The notes: generated by a model not told the origin, from the letters alone. A stretch of DNA of 64,000 bases from UBA5066 sp046331465 (GCA_046331465.1 JAXLQV010000001.1:744001-808000); one strand, 5' to 3'; positions 50,985 through 59,528 are shown, counted from the first letter of the stretch. A program made the numbers and translations.

Positions 50985-52100
50985 ATCGTCGCGCCCGAGC
51001 TTTCGATCGTCGTCTGCACCTGGGAGAGGCCGCGGAACCTCGCCGCCTGCCTCGACTCCATCGCGCGCCAGGAGGGGGTCGGAGAGCGGTTCGAGGTGAC
51101 GGTCGCCGACGACGGCTCGCGGGACGAGACCCCCCGCGTCGTGGAGGAGTTCCGGAGCAGGGCGGGCTTCCCCGTCCGCTTCGTCACCCACGAACACGAG
51201 GGCTATCGGGTCGCGCGCTGCCGGAACGCCGGGATCCGCGCCAGCAGCGGTGCTTACGTGCTGCTCGTGGACGGCGACTGTGTCCTCCTGCCGAATCACG
51301 TGCGGATCCACCTCGACGAGCGGCGCCCGGGCGTCGTCCAGGGAGGCGACTGCCTTCGGTTGACCGCGGAGCAGTCGGACCGGGTCGGCAAGGGCGTCGG
51401 CGCGGACGAGCTCGCCCGGATGGCGTCCTTCCGGGAACGGTGGAGGGTGACGCGGGACGACCTCGACGCGAAGCTGAACGGGCTCTTCCGGAACCCGCAC
51501 AAGCCGAAGCTCTTCGCGAACGACATCGGGATCTGGCGGTGCGACCTCGAGCGGGTGAACGGCTTCGACGAGAGGTTCCGCGACTATGGCGGCGAGGACG
51601 ACGACCTCCGGACGCGGCTCCTCCAGGCCGGCGTCGAGATGCGGTCGATTCGCAACCGGACGCGCTCCTTCCACCTCTGGCACCCGCCCGACCCGACGGT
51701 GCCGAAGCGATGGACGGAGAGCCGCAATGCGCCGAGGTTTCGGCGCCGCTTCCGCCTGACCCGCTGCGTCGACGGGCTCGTGACGCGCCGGATGGAGGAC
51801 CTCAGGATCCGCGTCCGGAACGCCTCGGATCACCGGTCGGCGGTCGCCGAGGCCTTCCCGTTCCTGGGCGAGCCCGCCACGGCCGGAGAGCGGGCGGACG
51901 TCGAGTGCCTCTTCCTTCCGGGGAGCGAGGGCTTCACCGGCGAGGCCGACTGCCGCGTCCTCGTCCTCGCCGATCGGGTGGCCCGCCCGCCGCTCGACCG
52001 GGCGGACGTCCTCGTCACGGACCTCGACGACGTCCGCTTCGACGCCGGGCCGCGCTTCCGGAGGGACGAGATGCCGCGGATCTGGGACGCGATCCTCTGA
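50985..52100 (+). CDS. GT2-family glycosyltransferase; start codon unresolved
   Basis: A GT-A-fold transferase of about 370 residues. Core motifs: PELSIVVCTWERPRNLAACLDSI, VTVADDGSRDETPRVVEE, GYRVARCRNAGIRASSGAYVLLVDGDCVLLP (nucleotide-sugar-binding DGD) and NGFDERFRDYGGEDDDLRTRLL. The coding frame has no ATG, GTG or TTG in the 100 codons upstream; the only nearby ATG (50968) is in another frame. The coordinate given is an ATC four codons before the conserved Glu of PELSIVV. Either a rare start is used, or a base is missing in the assembly. The acceptor is unknown; the GalNAc/chondroitin-type GT2 group shows a similar YGGEDDDL motif. Confidence 0.75.
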   Translation: MVAPELSIVVCTWERPRNLAACLDSIARQEGVGERFEVTVADDGSRDETPRVVEEFRSRAGFPVRFVTHEHEGYRVARCRNAGIRASSGAYVLLVDGDCVLLPNHVRIHLDERRPGVVQGGDCLRLTAEQSDRVGKGVGADELARMASFRERWRVTRDDLDAKLNGLFRNPHKPKLFANDIGIWRCDLERVNGFDERFRDYGGEDDDLRTRLLQAGVEMRSIRNRTRSFHLWHPPDPTVPKRWTESRNAPRFRRRFRLTRCVDGLVTRRMEDLRIRVRNASDHRSAVAEAFPFLGEPATAGERADVECLFLPGSEGFTGEADCRVLVLADRVARPPLDRADVLVTDLDDVRFDAGPRFRRDEMPRIWDAIL

Positions 52101-52134
52101 GCGCCGCCGCCCGGGCCGGAACGACGCGAGGAGG

Positions 52135-52953
52135 CTAGGCCCCGGGCGGTCCCGGCCGCGGACCCTCGCGGCCGTTCCTTCGCTCCCAGATTCGGGCGTA
52201 GCGGACGAAGAAGTAGAACGCCATGAGAGAGGCGCCGAGGAAACCGCGAACGCCGTCCAGGAAGCCGAGCTGCAGGACGTACTTGTGCAGGAAGACGAGC
52301 GGCGGCTCCAGCGTCATCCCGAACCAGACCCTCGGCCAGGGCGTGTCCTGGTCGCGGACGGCGATGGCCGCGGTGTACCGGTCGATCTTCTCGAGCTGGT
52401 GGCCGAGGTCGCGGTAGGGCGCGTGGAGGATCCGGCCTCGGAGGAGCGGGCTGCGGCCGCTCGTCAGCTCCAGCGACTCGTGAACGACGTCGGGCCTGCA
52501 GCGGGCCGAGCCGCGCCTGACGAGCCGGAGCTTCGGCTCGCACAGCCAGCGGCTGTGTTCGGCCCACCCGCCCAGGTAGAACGTCCGCATGCGCAGCCGG
52601 AAGCCGGCGACGTCCTCCGGCGGGCGCGCCTCGAGCGCGGCCCGGATCGCGCCCCGGGCCTCCTCGTCGAGCCACTCGTCGGCGTCGAGGCTGAGGAGCC
52701 AGTCGCAGCCGGCCTTCTCCAGCGCGAGCTGCTTCTGCCGGCCGTAGCCCAGGAACTCCTGCGTGAAGACCTCGGCGCCCGCCGCCTCCGCGATCTCCCT
52801 CGTGCGGTCGGTGCTGCCGGAATCGACGACGACGATCTGCCGCGCCAGCCCGGAGACGGAGGCGAGGCAGCGGCCGATGTTCGCCTCCTCGTCCCGGGTG
52901 ATGACGACGAGCGCGAGGGAGGAAGTGGAATCAGCCCCTGGGGTTGTCGTCAT
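52135..52953 (-). CDS. GT2 glycosyltransferase, WaaE/KdtX-like
   Basis: A 272-residue inverting glycosyltransferase. Visible are LALVVITRDEEANIGRCLASV, QIVVVDSGSTDRTREIAEAAGAEV, LGYGRQKQLALEKAGCDWLLSLDADEWLDEEA and RCRPDVVHESLELTSGRSPLLRG. This combination (Y-x-x-Q-K-x-x-A and D-V-x-H-E) is the WaaE/KdtX group, which adds a sugar to the heptose of the LPS inner core. A C-terminal amphipathic segment (FLHKYVLQLGFLDGVRGFLG) may bind the membrane. ATG 52953 overlaps the stop of the upstream membrane glycosyltransferase. The real sugar and acceptor are unknown. Confidence 0.87.
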   Translation of the reverse strand: MTTTPGADSTSSLALVVITRDEEANIGRCLASVSGLARQIVVVDSGSTDRTREIAEAAGAEVFTQEFLGYGRQKQLALEKAGCDWLLSLDADEWLDEEARGAIRAALEARPPEDVAGFRLRMRTFYLGGWAEHSRWLCEPKLRLVRRGSARCRPDVVHESLELTSGRSPLLRGRILHAPYRDLGHQLEKIDRYTAAIAVRDQDTPWPRVWFGMTLEPPLVFLHKYVLQLGFLDGVRGFLGASLMAFYFFVRYARIWERRNGREGPRPGPPGA

Positions 52954-54656
52954 CGTTCCGCTCCCCGGGCGTCGAGAGTGCGCCTCTCGCGCCAGGCGCG
53001 CAGCGACGCCACGTCCACGACGACGGCGGCGAGCCGCTCGTCGCCGACCGATTCGATCGCGGCCGCGCCCTGGCCGCGGGCCCGCAGGTCCTCTGCAATC
53101 CGCCACGCCGCGCTCGTCCCCCAGCCGCCGGTGACGACGCCGACGCGACCGTCGGCTCCGCCGTCGCGCCCGGCGATCCAGGTCAGCGCGCGCTCCACCG
53201 GGTCGTCCGGGCCGGCCGCCGCCTCCGGCAGGCTCCAGGCGGGCATCACCGCGAAGGAGCGCCCCAGCGCCTCGAAGCGGGTTCCCCCGAAGGCCGGCTC
53301 TCCGCGAAGCTCGCGGTCCTTCGGTGGCGCGAGCGGCAGGAGAAGCATGCAGGTCTGCAGGTCCGTGACCCAGGTAGCGGCGGGCGCGCTCTTCAGGAAG
53401 CGGGCCACGCCGTCGATCGACTCGCGCGGGATCAGGCGTTCCGCGTCCCCGGAGTCGATCTTCCCGGAAGCGGCGTCCCGGCCGAGGACGACGAGGCGGG
53501 CGCCGACCGAAACCGCGACGAACGCGGCCAGCCCTCCAGCCAGCCAGAGGCGCGCGCGTCGGCGCCCGGGGGCCTCGGCGGCGGCGACGGGACCGGACAG
53601 GCGGACCGCGAGCCAGGCGACGCCCGAGGCGCCGGCCGCGACCTGCACGACGGCCAGGTAGAGGGAGTAGCGCGCGCCCCCCAGCGGCATGAGTCCGGCG
53701 AGGGAGAGCGCGACGGCCAGGACGGAGACGGCGAGTGCGACGAACGCCGCGAAGCCGCGCCGCCTCGCGCAGGCCACCCCGACGGCCACCAGCGCGGGCA
53801 GCAGCACCAGCGGTCTCATCTCGCGCGAGTAGGCGTAGCCGGCCGCCTTGCGCAGCGCGACCAGCCCCGCGGCCGGGCTCGCGACGAACTGGTCGCGCAG
53901 CCAGGTGTTCATGGCCTCGCGGTGGATCTGCCCCCGGAGAACCGAGGGCCCCAGGTGATCGACGTACGACCAGGCCATGACCGCGAGCACCGGCAGGGCG
54001 GCGCAGGAGAGCTCCGCCACCTGCCGGCGGGAGAGGCGGCCGGCCACGAGCGCGCCGAGGAAGACGATCCCGATGCCCGCCACCACGAGGTCCGAGGAAT
54101 AGAGCACCAGCACGGCGACCAGGGAGCTGGCGGAGAAGAGGACGAGCCACCGCCGCCGCCCCGTGGCGAGGTAGCTGAGGAGCGCGCCCAGGCCGAGCGC
54201 GAGCGCCAGGGCCTGGAGGCCGTACTGCCGCGCGACCACGGACTGGAGCGCCAGCGCGGGCGACAGGGCCGCGACCGTCGACGCGAACCACGCGCCCGCC
54301 ACGCGGCCGGCGGCTCCTCCCTCCGCCGCGCCTGCGACGCTCCCGAGCCAGCCGAAGGCGAGGATCGCGAGGAGGCCCGCGAAAAGGGAAGGGCGTCGGA
54401 ACGAGCGCGGGTCCTCGCCGAGAGGCGCGAGCGCGCGCAGCATCCAGTGGAAGAGCGGCGGGTGGACGTTCGCGCGGATCGAGGCGCGAGCCGCGTCCGC
54501 GGAGGGGACCGTGGCCACCTGGTGGTAGATCCCCTCGTCGGGGTTGAGCCAGAACTCCGCGGACCCGAGCCGGAGCCGGAGCGCGAGCCCGAGGCCGAAC
54601 GCGAGGAGGACGCCGGCCGCGAGGAGCGCGGCGCTCCGAGCCGCCGAGGAGGTCAC
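52950..54656 (-). CDS. GT39/ArnT-like membrane glycosyltransferase
   Basis: A 568-residue protein with about 10-12 membrane segments. The N-terminal loop has the acidic motif FWLNPDEGIYHQVATVPS and NVHPPLFHWMLRALAP, close to the D-E motif of PMT/ArnT-type GT-C enzymes that use lipid-linked sugars at the periplasmic face. Further segments: ARQYGLQALALALGLGALLSYL and LRDQFVASPAAGLVALRKAAGYAYS. The C-terminal 150 residues are soluble, as in ArnT. GTG 54656 overlaps the upstream stop. It is the third gene of a four-gene glycan operon. Confidence 0.8.
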   Translation of the reverse strand: MTSSAARSAALLAAGVLLAFGLGLALRLRLGSAEFWLNPDEGIYHQVATVPSADAARASIRANVHPPLFHWMLRALAPLGEDPRSFRRPSLFAGLLAILAFGWLGSVAGAAEGGAAGRVAGAWFASTVAALSPALALQSVVARQYGLQALALALGLGALLSYLATGRRRWLVLFSASSLVAVLVLYSSDLVVAGIGIVFLGALVAGRLSRRQVAELSCAALPVLAVMAWSYVDHLGPSVLRGQIHREAMNTWLRDQFVASPAAGLVALRKAAGYAYSREMRPLVLLPALVAVGVACARRRGFAAFVALAVSVLAVALSLAGLMPLGGARYSLYLAVVQVAAGASGVAWLAVRLSGPVAAAEAPGRRRARLWLAGGLAAFVAVSVGARLVVLGRDAASGKIDSGDAERLIPRESIDGVARFLKSAPAATWVTDLQTCMLLLPLAPPKDRELRGEPAFGGTRFEALGRSFAVMPAWSLPEAAAGPDDPVERALTWIAGRDGGADGRVGVVTGGWGTSAAWRIAEDLRARGQGAAAIESVGDERLAAVVVDVASLRAWRERRTLDARGAER

Positions 54657-56071
54657 GGGGTCGCCTCCGCCTCGGCGGGGGCGCGGCCGGGCCACCCGCT
54701 CGCGCCGACCTGCTCCGCCAGGACGAGGGTCGCGAGCGGCAGGAGGTGGAGGAGGAGCCGCGGAAACGCGGTGGCGAGGTGCCAGTGCACCTGGTTCGGC
54801 GTCACGGCGAAGACGGCGAGGTCTGCGGCGAAGACCGCGAGGATCGTCGTGCGCCAGAAGAAGGGCGTCCGGCCGATCCGCGGGCGGCGCAGGAAAAGGA
54901 GGCCGGCGACGACGAGGACCCAGACCCACCCCCAGGACTTCCAGTCTGCGAGCTGTCGCAGGACGAACGGCGCGATCCCGGCGGGGCGCGCGCCGAGCCG
55001 CCGGAGCCAGTCGAGGCGGAGGACGACCTCGTATCGCTCCGACCAGGCCGACCGGGGGGTCCACCGGCTCGCCGCGAGGCTCAGCGCGAGGAAGAGGAGC
55101 GCGGGAGCCGCCGCGGCTGCGGCGCCCCGGGCGAGGTCGGCCGTCCTCGCGACGGGGAAGCGCCAGAGCGTCAGGAGGACTGCGCCCCCGAGGGCGAGCG
55201 CCCAGATCATCCCTTCCTGCTTCGTCGCGAAGGCGGCGCCGAGGAGGAGCCCGGCCAGGAGCGGCGCGCCGGAATCGGTCCGTTGGAGCGAGCGGCCGGC
55301 GAGCACCGTCGCTCCCGTCACGAAGGCGGCGAGCGGCACGTCCGCGGAGCCGGTGAGCCCGCTCCCCTCCGACGAGCCGATGAGCATGGGCGTGGTCAGG
55401 AGGAGAAGGCCCCAGAGGCCGCCGGCCCTCGCGCCGTGGAGCCGTCGCGCCTCTCCCGCGACGACGAGCGCGAGGCTCAGGCTGAAGAGGAGGAAGAGGA
55501 GCCTCAGGCCGCGGTCGTCGAACGAGCCGCGGAGGGTGAAGAGCGTCGCTTCGAGGAGCGGGACGAGGAGCGGGTACCGGGACTGGGAGTGGACGTAGGC
55601 CGTGTCGGCGAACGCCTCGGCGTGGACGCTCCCCTCGTGGTAGAGGACGCGCGCCTTCAGGCCGTAGATGGCGCGCTCGTCCCATCCCGCGAACGGTCCG
55701 AGCGAGGCCGCGGCCGCGAGGAGGACGAGCAGGACGGCGACGACGCGCAGCCACGGGGGAAGGGCGCGCAGGAGGTCGCGCCCGAGGAACCGGGTGACGC
55801 CGACGCTCCGGACGAGAGCGCGACCGGGCCCGGCGGCCAGGACGAGCCCGAGGCCGAGGACGAAGAGGAACGCGGAACGCGGGATGCGGCCGTCGATCGC
55901 GAGGGGGACGTGGAGCAGCAGGCCGGCGAGCGCGGTCCCCGCGAGGAAGCACCAGCCGACGTGCGGCGGGTCGGCGTCGCTCGCTTCCGGCGACCGGAGG
56001 AGGCCGATCAGCCCCGCGCCGGCCCCCGTGAGGAGCACGAGGCCGGCGAGCGCCGCCAGGGGCGCGATCAA
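54653..56071 (-). CDS. Polytopic membrane protein, GT-C glycosyltransferase-like
   Basis: A 472-residue protein with about 11 membrane segments. A large periplasmic loop contains FAGWDERAIYGLKARVLYHEG and SRYPLLVPLLEATLFTLRG, consistent with the DE-type catalytic loop of GT39-like GT-C enzymes; FATKQEGMIWALALGG follows. TTG 56071 is preferred as start because it overlaps the upstream stop in a TTGA, as with the other genes of this operon; a TTG at 56092 would overlap more. No specific family is recognised beyond GT-C-like. Confidence 0.75.
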   Translation of the reverse strand: MIAPLAALAGLVLLTGAGAGLIGLLRSPEASDADPPHVGWCFLAGTALAGLLLHVPLAIDGRIPRSAFLFVLGLGLVLAAGPGRALVRSVGVTRFLGRDLLRALPPWLRVVAVLLVLLAAAASLGPFAGWDERAIYGLKARVLYHEGSVHAEAFADTAYVHSQSRYPLLVPLLEATLFTLRGSFDDRGLRLLFLLFSLSLALVVAGEARRLHGARAGGLWGLLLLTTPMLIGSSEGSGLTGSADVPLAAFVTGATVLAGRSLQRTDSGAPLLAGLLLGAAFATKQEGMIWALALGGAVLLTLWRFPVARTADLARGAAAAAAPALLFLALSLAASRWTPRSAWSERYEVVLRLDWLRRLGARPAGIAPFVLRQLADWKSWGWVWVLVVAGLLFLRRPRIGRTPFFWRTTILAVFAADLAVFAVTPNQVHWHLATAFPRLLLHLLPLATLVLAEQVGASGWPGRAPAEAEATP

Positions 56072-56844
56072 CGAATCGCCTCGATGCGACAAGCCGCGAG
56101 GTCCGACTCGACGAACCTCACCTCGTGCGTGATCCGGCGGGCGGCGACGAAGGTCTCGAGGCTCGGCGCCTCGAGCGGAGGCGCGAGGCCGCCCGGGAAG
56201 AGCGGGTCATCCGGCAGAGGAAGCCCGAGGTCCAGGACCTGGTGCCCGACCCACGCGACGTACCGGTCGGTCGGGTGCATGAAGACGGGTCGCGGGTAGA
56301 GGACGTACGCGAGGAGCTGCCCCTCGGCGCGGCCGACGTAGAGGACGCGCGCGTCGTCCGGAAGCTCCCGGCGGCATCGCCCGAAGAACCGCTCGAACTG
56401 GGCGTAGCGGCCGCCGCGGGCGAAGACCTCCTCGAGCGGCTCGAGCTTCTCTGGCCGGCCTTCCCGGAGCCCGGAGAAGAGCTGGTCGGAAAGGCGCGCC
56501 AGGTCGACGCCGGTCATCACCACCTTCGCGGCCAGGACGAGCGCGAAGGCCTTCCCTCCCGTCGTTCCGCCGGACCAGGCCAGGCGGAACCGTCGCGACG
56601 CCTCGAGCAGCAGAAGGTGCGAATGCTCCCCCGTCGCGAGCGCGACGAGGACCGCGGCGCCGAGCTCGAGGAGAGGGTTGCGCAGGGAGTCGAGCCCGAT
56701 CGAAAGCGGGCCGACGAGGTAGACCCCCGGGCGGATCAGAACCACCGACACCACGAAGGCGAAGACGCCGCAGCCGACGAGCGCCCAGCGATGGACCCGG
56801 CGGCGGATCACCTCCGGCCCGGCGTCACGAACGATGCGGGTCAC
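56068..56844 (-). CDS. Membrane protein of unknown function, first gene of a glycan operon
   Basis: A 258-residue protein. Two N-terminal membrane helices (WALVGCGVFAFVVSVVLIRPG and a weaker one near 55-70) precede a soluble C-terminal half with LPDDARVLYVGRAEGQLLAYVLYPRPVFMHP and VAARRITHEVRFVESDLA. The VLYVG...YPRP segment resembles a loop seen in some GT-C-associated proteins, but I do not recognise a family. GTG 56844 is preceded by TATGAT 8 nt upstream, so a leaderless start is likely. It overlaps the next gene by 4 nt. Confidence 0.7.
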   Translation of the reverse strand: MTRIVRDAGPEVIRRRVHRWALVGCGVFAFVVSVVLIRPGVYLVGPLSIGLDSLRNPLLELGAAVLVALATGEHSHLLLLEASRRFRLAWSGGTTGGKAFALVLAAKVVMTGVDLARLSDQLFSGLREGRPEKLEPLEEVFARGGRYAQFERFFGRCRRELPDDARVLYVGRAEGQLLAYVLYPRPVFMHPTDRYVAWVGHQVLDLGLPLPDDPLFPGGLAPPLEAPSLETFVAARRITHEVRFVESDLAACRIEAIR

Positions 56845-56852
56845 TGCGCAGG

Positions 56853-56858
56853 ATCATA
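56853..56858 (-). promoter_or_regulatory. TATGAT -10 box of the four-gene glycan operon
   Basis: On the minus strand TATGAT is 8 nt before GTG 56844. It is the closest to the TATAAT consensus of the leaderless boxes here. Confidence 0.6.
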
Positions 56859-56891
56859 GCGACGACGAGAGGGGAGCCTGCCTCGCGCCGC

Positions 56892-56897
56892 TAGACT
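56892..56897 (+). promoter_or_regulatory. TAGACT -10 box of the GINT1-like/GT4 pair
   Basis: TAGACT is 8 nt before GTG 56906 with no ribosome binding site, divergent from the TATGAT box 34 nt away. Confidence 0.55.
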
Positions 56898-56905
56898 CCG
56901 GGTCC

Positions 56906-57943
56906 GTGAGCTCACTGCACGGAGCCGTCGTCGCGGCACCCCTCGACACGGGCGAGCGCCCGCTCGCGAGCGGCCGGGCCACGTCGCGGGCGCGCTCCGC
57001 CGGCGTCGCGCTCCTCCTGCTCGTGGCGGCCGCGCTCCCCGCCGCGCGCGTCCGGAGGGTCTGGTCGATCGCGATCTACGAAGGGCCCTCGATCCTGGAG
57101 CTGCGTCCGGCCGAGGGCGTGGAGAACCCCGTCCTCACCGGCGGGAGCGTCACCGACGTCCCCGCCCGGTTCGTCGCCGACCCCTTCCTTCTCCGGCGAC
57201 CCGACGGGTGGAACCTCTTCTTCGAGGTCCTCGACGAATCGACGGGCCGGGGCGCCATCGGGCACGCGGTGAGCGCGGACGGCTTTCGGTGGACCTACCG
57301 GGGAATCGTCCTCGCCGAGCCGTTCCACCTCTCGTTTCCCCAGGTCTTCGAGAGCGACGGCGAGATCTTCATGGTCCCCGAGTCGGGAGCCGCGAACGAG
57401 GTCCGCCTCTACCGCGCGGACCCGTTCCCCGTCCGGTGGCGGTACGAGGCGACGCTCCTGTCGGGCCACCCGTTCTCGGACCCGGTCCTCCTCGAAGAGT
57501 CGGGCTCGTACTGGCTCTTCACCGTCCTCGAACCGTACCGGAACGCCGACCTCCACCTCTTCCGGTCCACGGCGCTCCGCGGGCCGTACGTGGAGCACCC
57601 GGCCAGCCCCGTCGTCCGGGGAAACCCGCACGGGGCCCGCGCGGCCGGGAGGATCGTCCACGACGGGGGGCGCCTCGTCCGGCTCGCGCAGGACGACGCG
57701 CCCCGGTACGGGCGGGCCGTCCGGGCCTTCGAGATCACCGACCTGGGGGCCACGACCTATGCCGAGCGCCCGCTCGCGGCCGACCCGATCCTCGGCCCGG
57801 GCCTGCACGGGTGGAGCTTCCGCGGGATGCACCACGCCGACGTCCTCCCGATCGCTCCGGGCCGCCTCCTCGCGGCCGTCGACGGGCAGGGCCGGGCGCT
57901 CTCGTTCGAGTTCGGCGGGCCGTCGGCGGGCCGGGTTCGATGA
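56906..57943 (+). CDS. GINT1 N-terminal-like five-bladed propeller glycan enzyme
   Basis: A 345-residue protein with an N-terminal membrane segment (SAGVALLLLVAAALPAARV). The rest matches the glucosamine-inositolphosphorylceramide-transferase-type N-terminal domain, a GH43-like propeller: ARFVADPFLLRRPDGWNLFFEVLD, GHAVSADGFRWTYRGIVL, FHLSFPQVFESDGEIFMVPESG, HPFSDPVLLEESGSYWLFTV. In bacteria such domains occur beside glycan-modifying enzymes, often fused to a formyltransferase, which is absent here. GTG 56906 follows TAGACT by 8 nt. Its stop overlaps the ATG of the GT4 gene. Confidence 0.8.
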   Translation: MSSLHGAVVAAPLDTGERPLASGRATSRARSAGVALLLLVAAALPAARVRRVWSIAIYEGPSILELRPAEGVENPVLTGGSVTDVPARFVADPFLLRRPDGWNLFFEVLDESTGRGAIGHAVSADGFRWTYRGIVLAEPFHLSFPQVFESDGEIFMVPESGAANEVRLYRADPFPVRWRYEATLLSGHPFSDPVLLEESGSYWLFTVLEPYRNADLHLFRSTALRGPYVEHPASPVVRGNPHGARAAGRIVHDGGRLVRLAQDDAPRYGRAVRAFEITDLGATTYAERPLAADPILGPGLHGWSFRGMHHADVLPIAPGRLLAAVDGQGRALSFEFGGPSAGRVR

Positions 57944-59010
57944 GGATCCTGGAGATCGTCTCGGGCACCGGCGTGAACGGGGCGACGACGCACGTCGCGC
58001 TCCTCGTGAGGGAGCTGGTCCGTCGCGGCCACGACGTGACCGTCGCGTGCCGCCCGGGGGCCTGGATCGGCGAGAGGGCCGCCGGCTCGGGGGCCCGCGT
58101 CGTCGCGTCCGACCTCCACCGGATCCCGCCCGACGAGCTGCGGCGGATGGCGGAGCTCTGCCGGCGCGAACGGCCCGACGTCCTCCACACGCACATGAGC
58201 CGCGCCCACTTCTTCGGCGTTCTCCTCCGGAGGCTCGCGGGCGTGCCATGCGTCGCGACGGCGCACAACCAGAAGCTGCAGCTCCACTGGCGGGCGAACG
58301 ACGCCGTGATCGCCGTCTCCGAGGCGACCGCCCGATTCCAGAGGCTCTTCAACTTCGTTCCCGCCGCGAGGCTCCACGTCGTCCACGGCTTCGTCGAGCC
58401 CCCGTCCCGGCTTCCCGACGAGAGCGAGCGGGAGACGCTGCGCGGCCGGCTCGGCATCGGGCCGGGCGAGCGAGTCGTCGGAACCGCCGCCCGCCTCGTC
58501 CCGGCGAAAGGCGTCTCGGACCTCCTGCGCGCGGTGGCGCTGCTGCGGCGGCGCGTGCCGGTCGCCCTCGTCGTCGCGGGCTCCGGCGAGAAGGCCTTCG
58601 AGGAGCGTCTCCGGACAGAGGCGCTCCGGCTCGAGGTCCCCGTCCGGTGGCTCGGGTTCTGCGACGACCTGCCGCAGCTCCTCCCCGCCTTGGACGTCTT
58701 CGCCACGGCGTCGCGCCGCGAGGCGCTGGGGATGGCCGCGCTGGAAGCGATGGCGGCCGGCGTCCCCGTCGTGGCGACGCGCGTCGGAGGCCTTCCCGAG
58801 GTCGTCGAGGAGGGGGGCACGGGTCTCCTCGTCCCGCGGCGCGATGCCGCCGCGTTCGCGGCCGCCCTCGGGAAGGTCCTCCTCGACGAGGGCCTCGCGC
58901 GGGCCATGGGCTCTGCCGGACGGCGACGGGTGCTCGCCGGGTTCACCGTGCAGAGCCAGGTCCCGCGGATCGAAGACGTCCTGGAGCGGACGGCGGGCCG
59001 CCGTCGCTGA
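57940..59010 (+). CDS. GT4-family glycosyltransferase
   Basis: A 356-residue GT-B retaining glycosyltransferase. N-terminal motif RILEIVSGTGVNGATTHVALLVRELVRRGHDV, then DVLHTHMSRAHFFGVLLRR and CVATAHN; the donor site is in VGTAARLVPAKGVSDLLRAV and ASRREALGMAALEAMAAGVPVVATRVGGLPEVVEEG (the E-x7-E motif). ATG 57940 overlaps the GINT1-like stop (ATGA). The pair may build and modify a surface glycan. A 14-bp hairpin overlaps its last codons. Confidence 0.92.
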   Translation: MRILEIVSGTGVNGATTHVALLVRELVRRGHDVTVACRPGAWIGERAAGSGARVVASDLHRIPPDELRRMAELCRRERPDVLHTHMSRAHFFGVLLRRLAGVPCVATAHNQKLQLHWRANDAVIAVSEATARFQRLFNFVPAARLHVVHGFVEPPSRLPDESERETLRGRLGIGPGERVVGTAARLVPAKGVSDLLRAVALLRRRVPVALVVAGSGEKAFEERLRTEALRLEVPVRWLGFCDDLPQLLPALDVFATASRREALGMAALEAMAAGVPVVATRVGGLPEVVEEGGTGLLVPRRDAAAFAAALGKVLLDEGLARAMGSAGRRRVLAGFTVQSQVPRIEDVLERTAGRRR

Positions 59011-59022
59011 CGGCGGCCCGCC
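58992..59022 (+). terminator. Hairpin overlapping the end of the GT4 gene
   Basis: A perfect 14-bp inverted repeat (58992-59005 and 59009-59022) with a GCT loop. The left arm encodes the last five codons and the right arm starts inside the stop codon. There is no T-tract. Confidence 0.7.
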
Positions 59023-59256
59023 GATCAGCGCGCGGGACGGATCCGCCTTCGCCGCCCGCGCCGGGCTGGTGAGGGCGGGTCGGCGGGACTCGCGGCGCAG
59101 GGCGCGCGGGCTTTCCGCGCGGGGCGAGATGTCCCCCGGGCGCGCCTGCTCCACGAGGCGCGTGCGGATGCCGCCCGGGTGGCCGCACGGCGCGTGCCGC
59201 CAGGGCGTCGACGTCGGAGGGCCCGGCGACGGCGGAGGTGAGATAGCCTCTTCACG
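59023..59256. other. Intergenic region, no recognised gene
   Basis: GC-rich DNA with no credible coding frame and no recognised RNA gene. Near its right end, TAGCCT at 59244-59249 sits 7 nt before an ATG and probably drives the leader ORF and the Cys-rich protein. Confidence 0.5.
59244..59249 (+). promoter_or_regulatory. TAGCCT -10 box before the leader ORF
   Basis: TAGCCT is 7 nt before ATG 59257, in the leaderless arrangement seen elsewhere in the window. Confidence 0.45.
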
Positions 59257-59322
59257 ATGCTTCGTTCCCGCCTCGTCCGCACCTGCGGGGGCCGCGGCGA
59301 CGCGGCCCGGGAGAAGCCGTGA
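59257..59322 (+). CDS. Possible 21-residue leader peptide coupled to the downstream gene
   Basis: A small ORF reading LRSRLVRTCGGRGDAAREKP after its ATG. It is preceded by a TAGCCT box at leaderless distance. Its stop overlaps the GTG of the next gene in the tetranucleotide GTGA at 59319-59322, the same coupling used by real operon genes in this window. It is Arg-rich and has one Cys. It may exist mainly to bring ribosomes to the downstream start, which lacks a ribosome binding site. It could also be chance. Confidence 0.4.
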   Translation: MLRSRLVRTCGGRGDAAREKP

Positions 59323-59528
59323 GCGGCACCTGGGGCTGCCCCCACGAGGTCGACGGGCTCTGCAGGAGGCTACGGGGCGCGATCTGCGATCCCGGCATGC
59401 GCGGCTGCGTGCTCGACGGAAAGGTGGAGTTCACCGACGGCCGCGACCACGTCCCGCGCTGGCCGGCGAAGGGAGACGGGACGGACGGGACGCCCCGGAC
59501 CGGTCCGGACGGATCGGGAGAGAGGTAG
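59319..59528 (+). CDS. Small Cys-rich protein of unknown function
   Basis: A 69-residue protein beginning GTG 59319. The N-terminal half has five Cys-bearing positions in a compact pattern, WGCPHEVDGLCRRLRGAICDPGMRGCVLDGK, which I recall as a conserved small-protein motif in diverse anaerobic or redox-active bacteria and which could bind a metal or Fe-S cluster. The C-terminal part is polar and looks disordered. No ribosome binding site precedes it; it overlaps a 21-codon ORF. It is convergent with rsmE. Confidence 0.6.
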   Translation: MSGTWGCPHEVDGLCRRLRGAICDPGMRGCVLDGKVEFTDGRDHVPRWPAKGDGTDGTPRTGPDGSGER

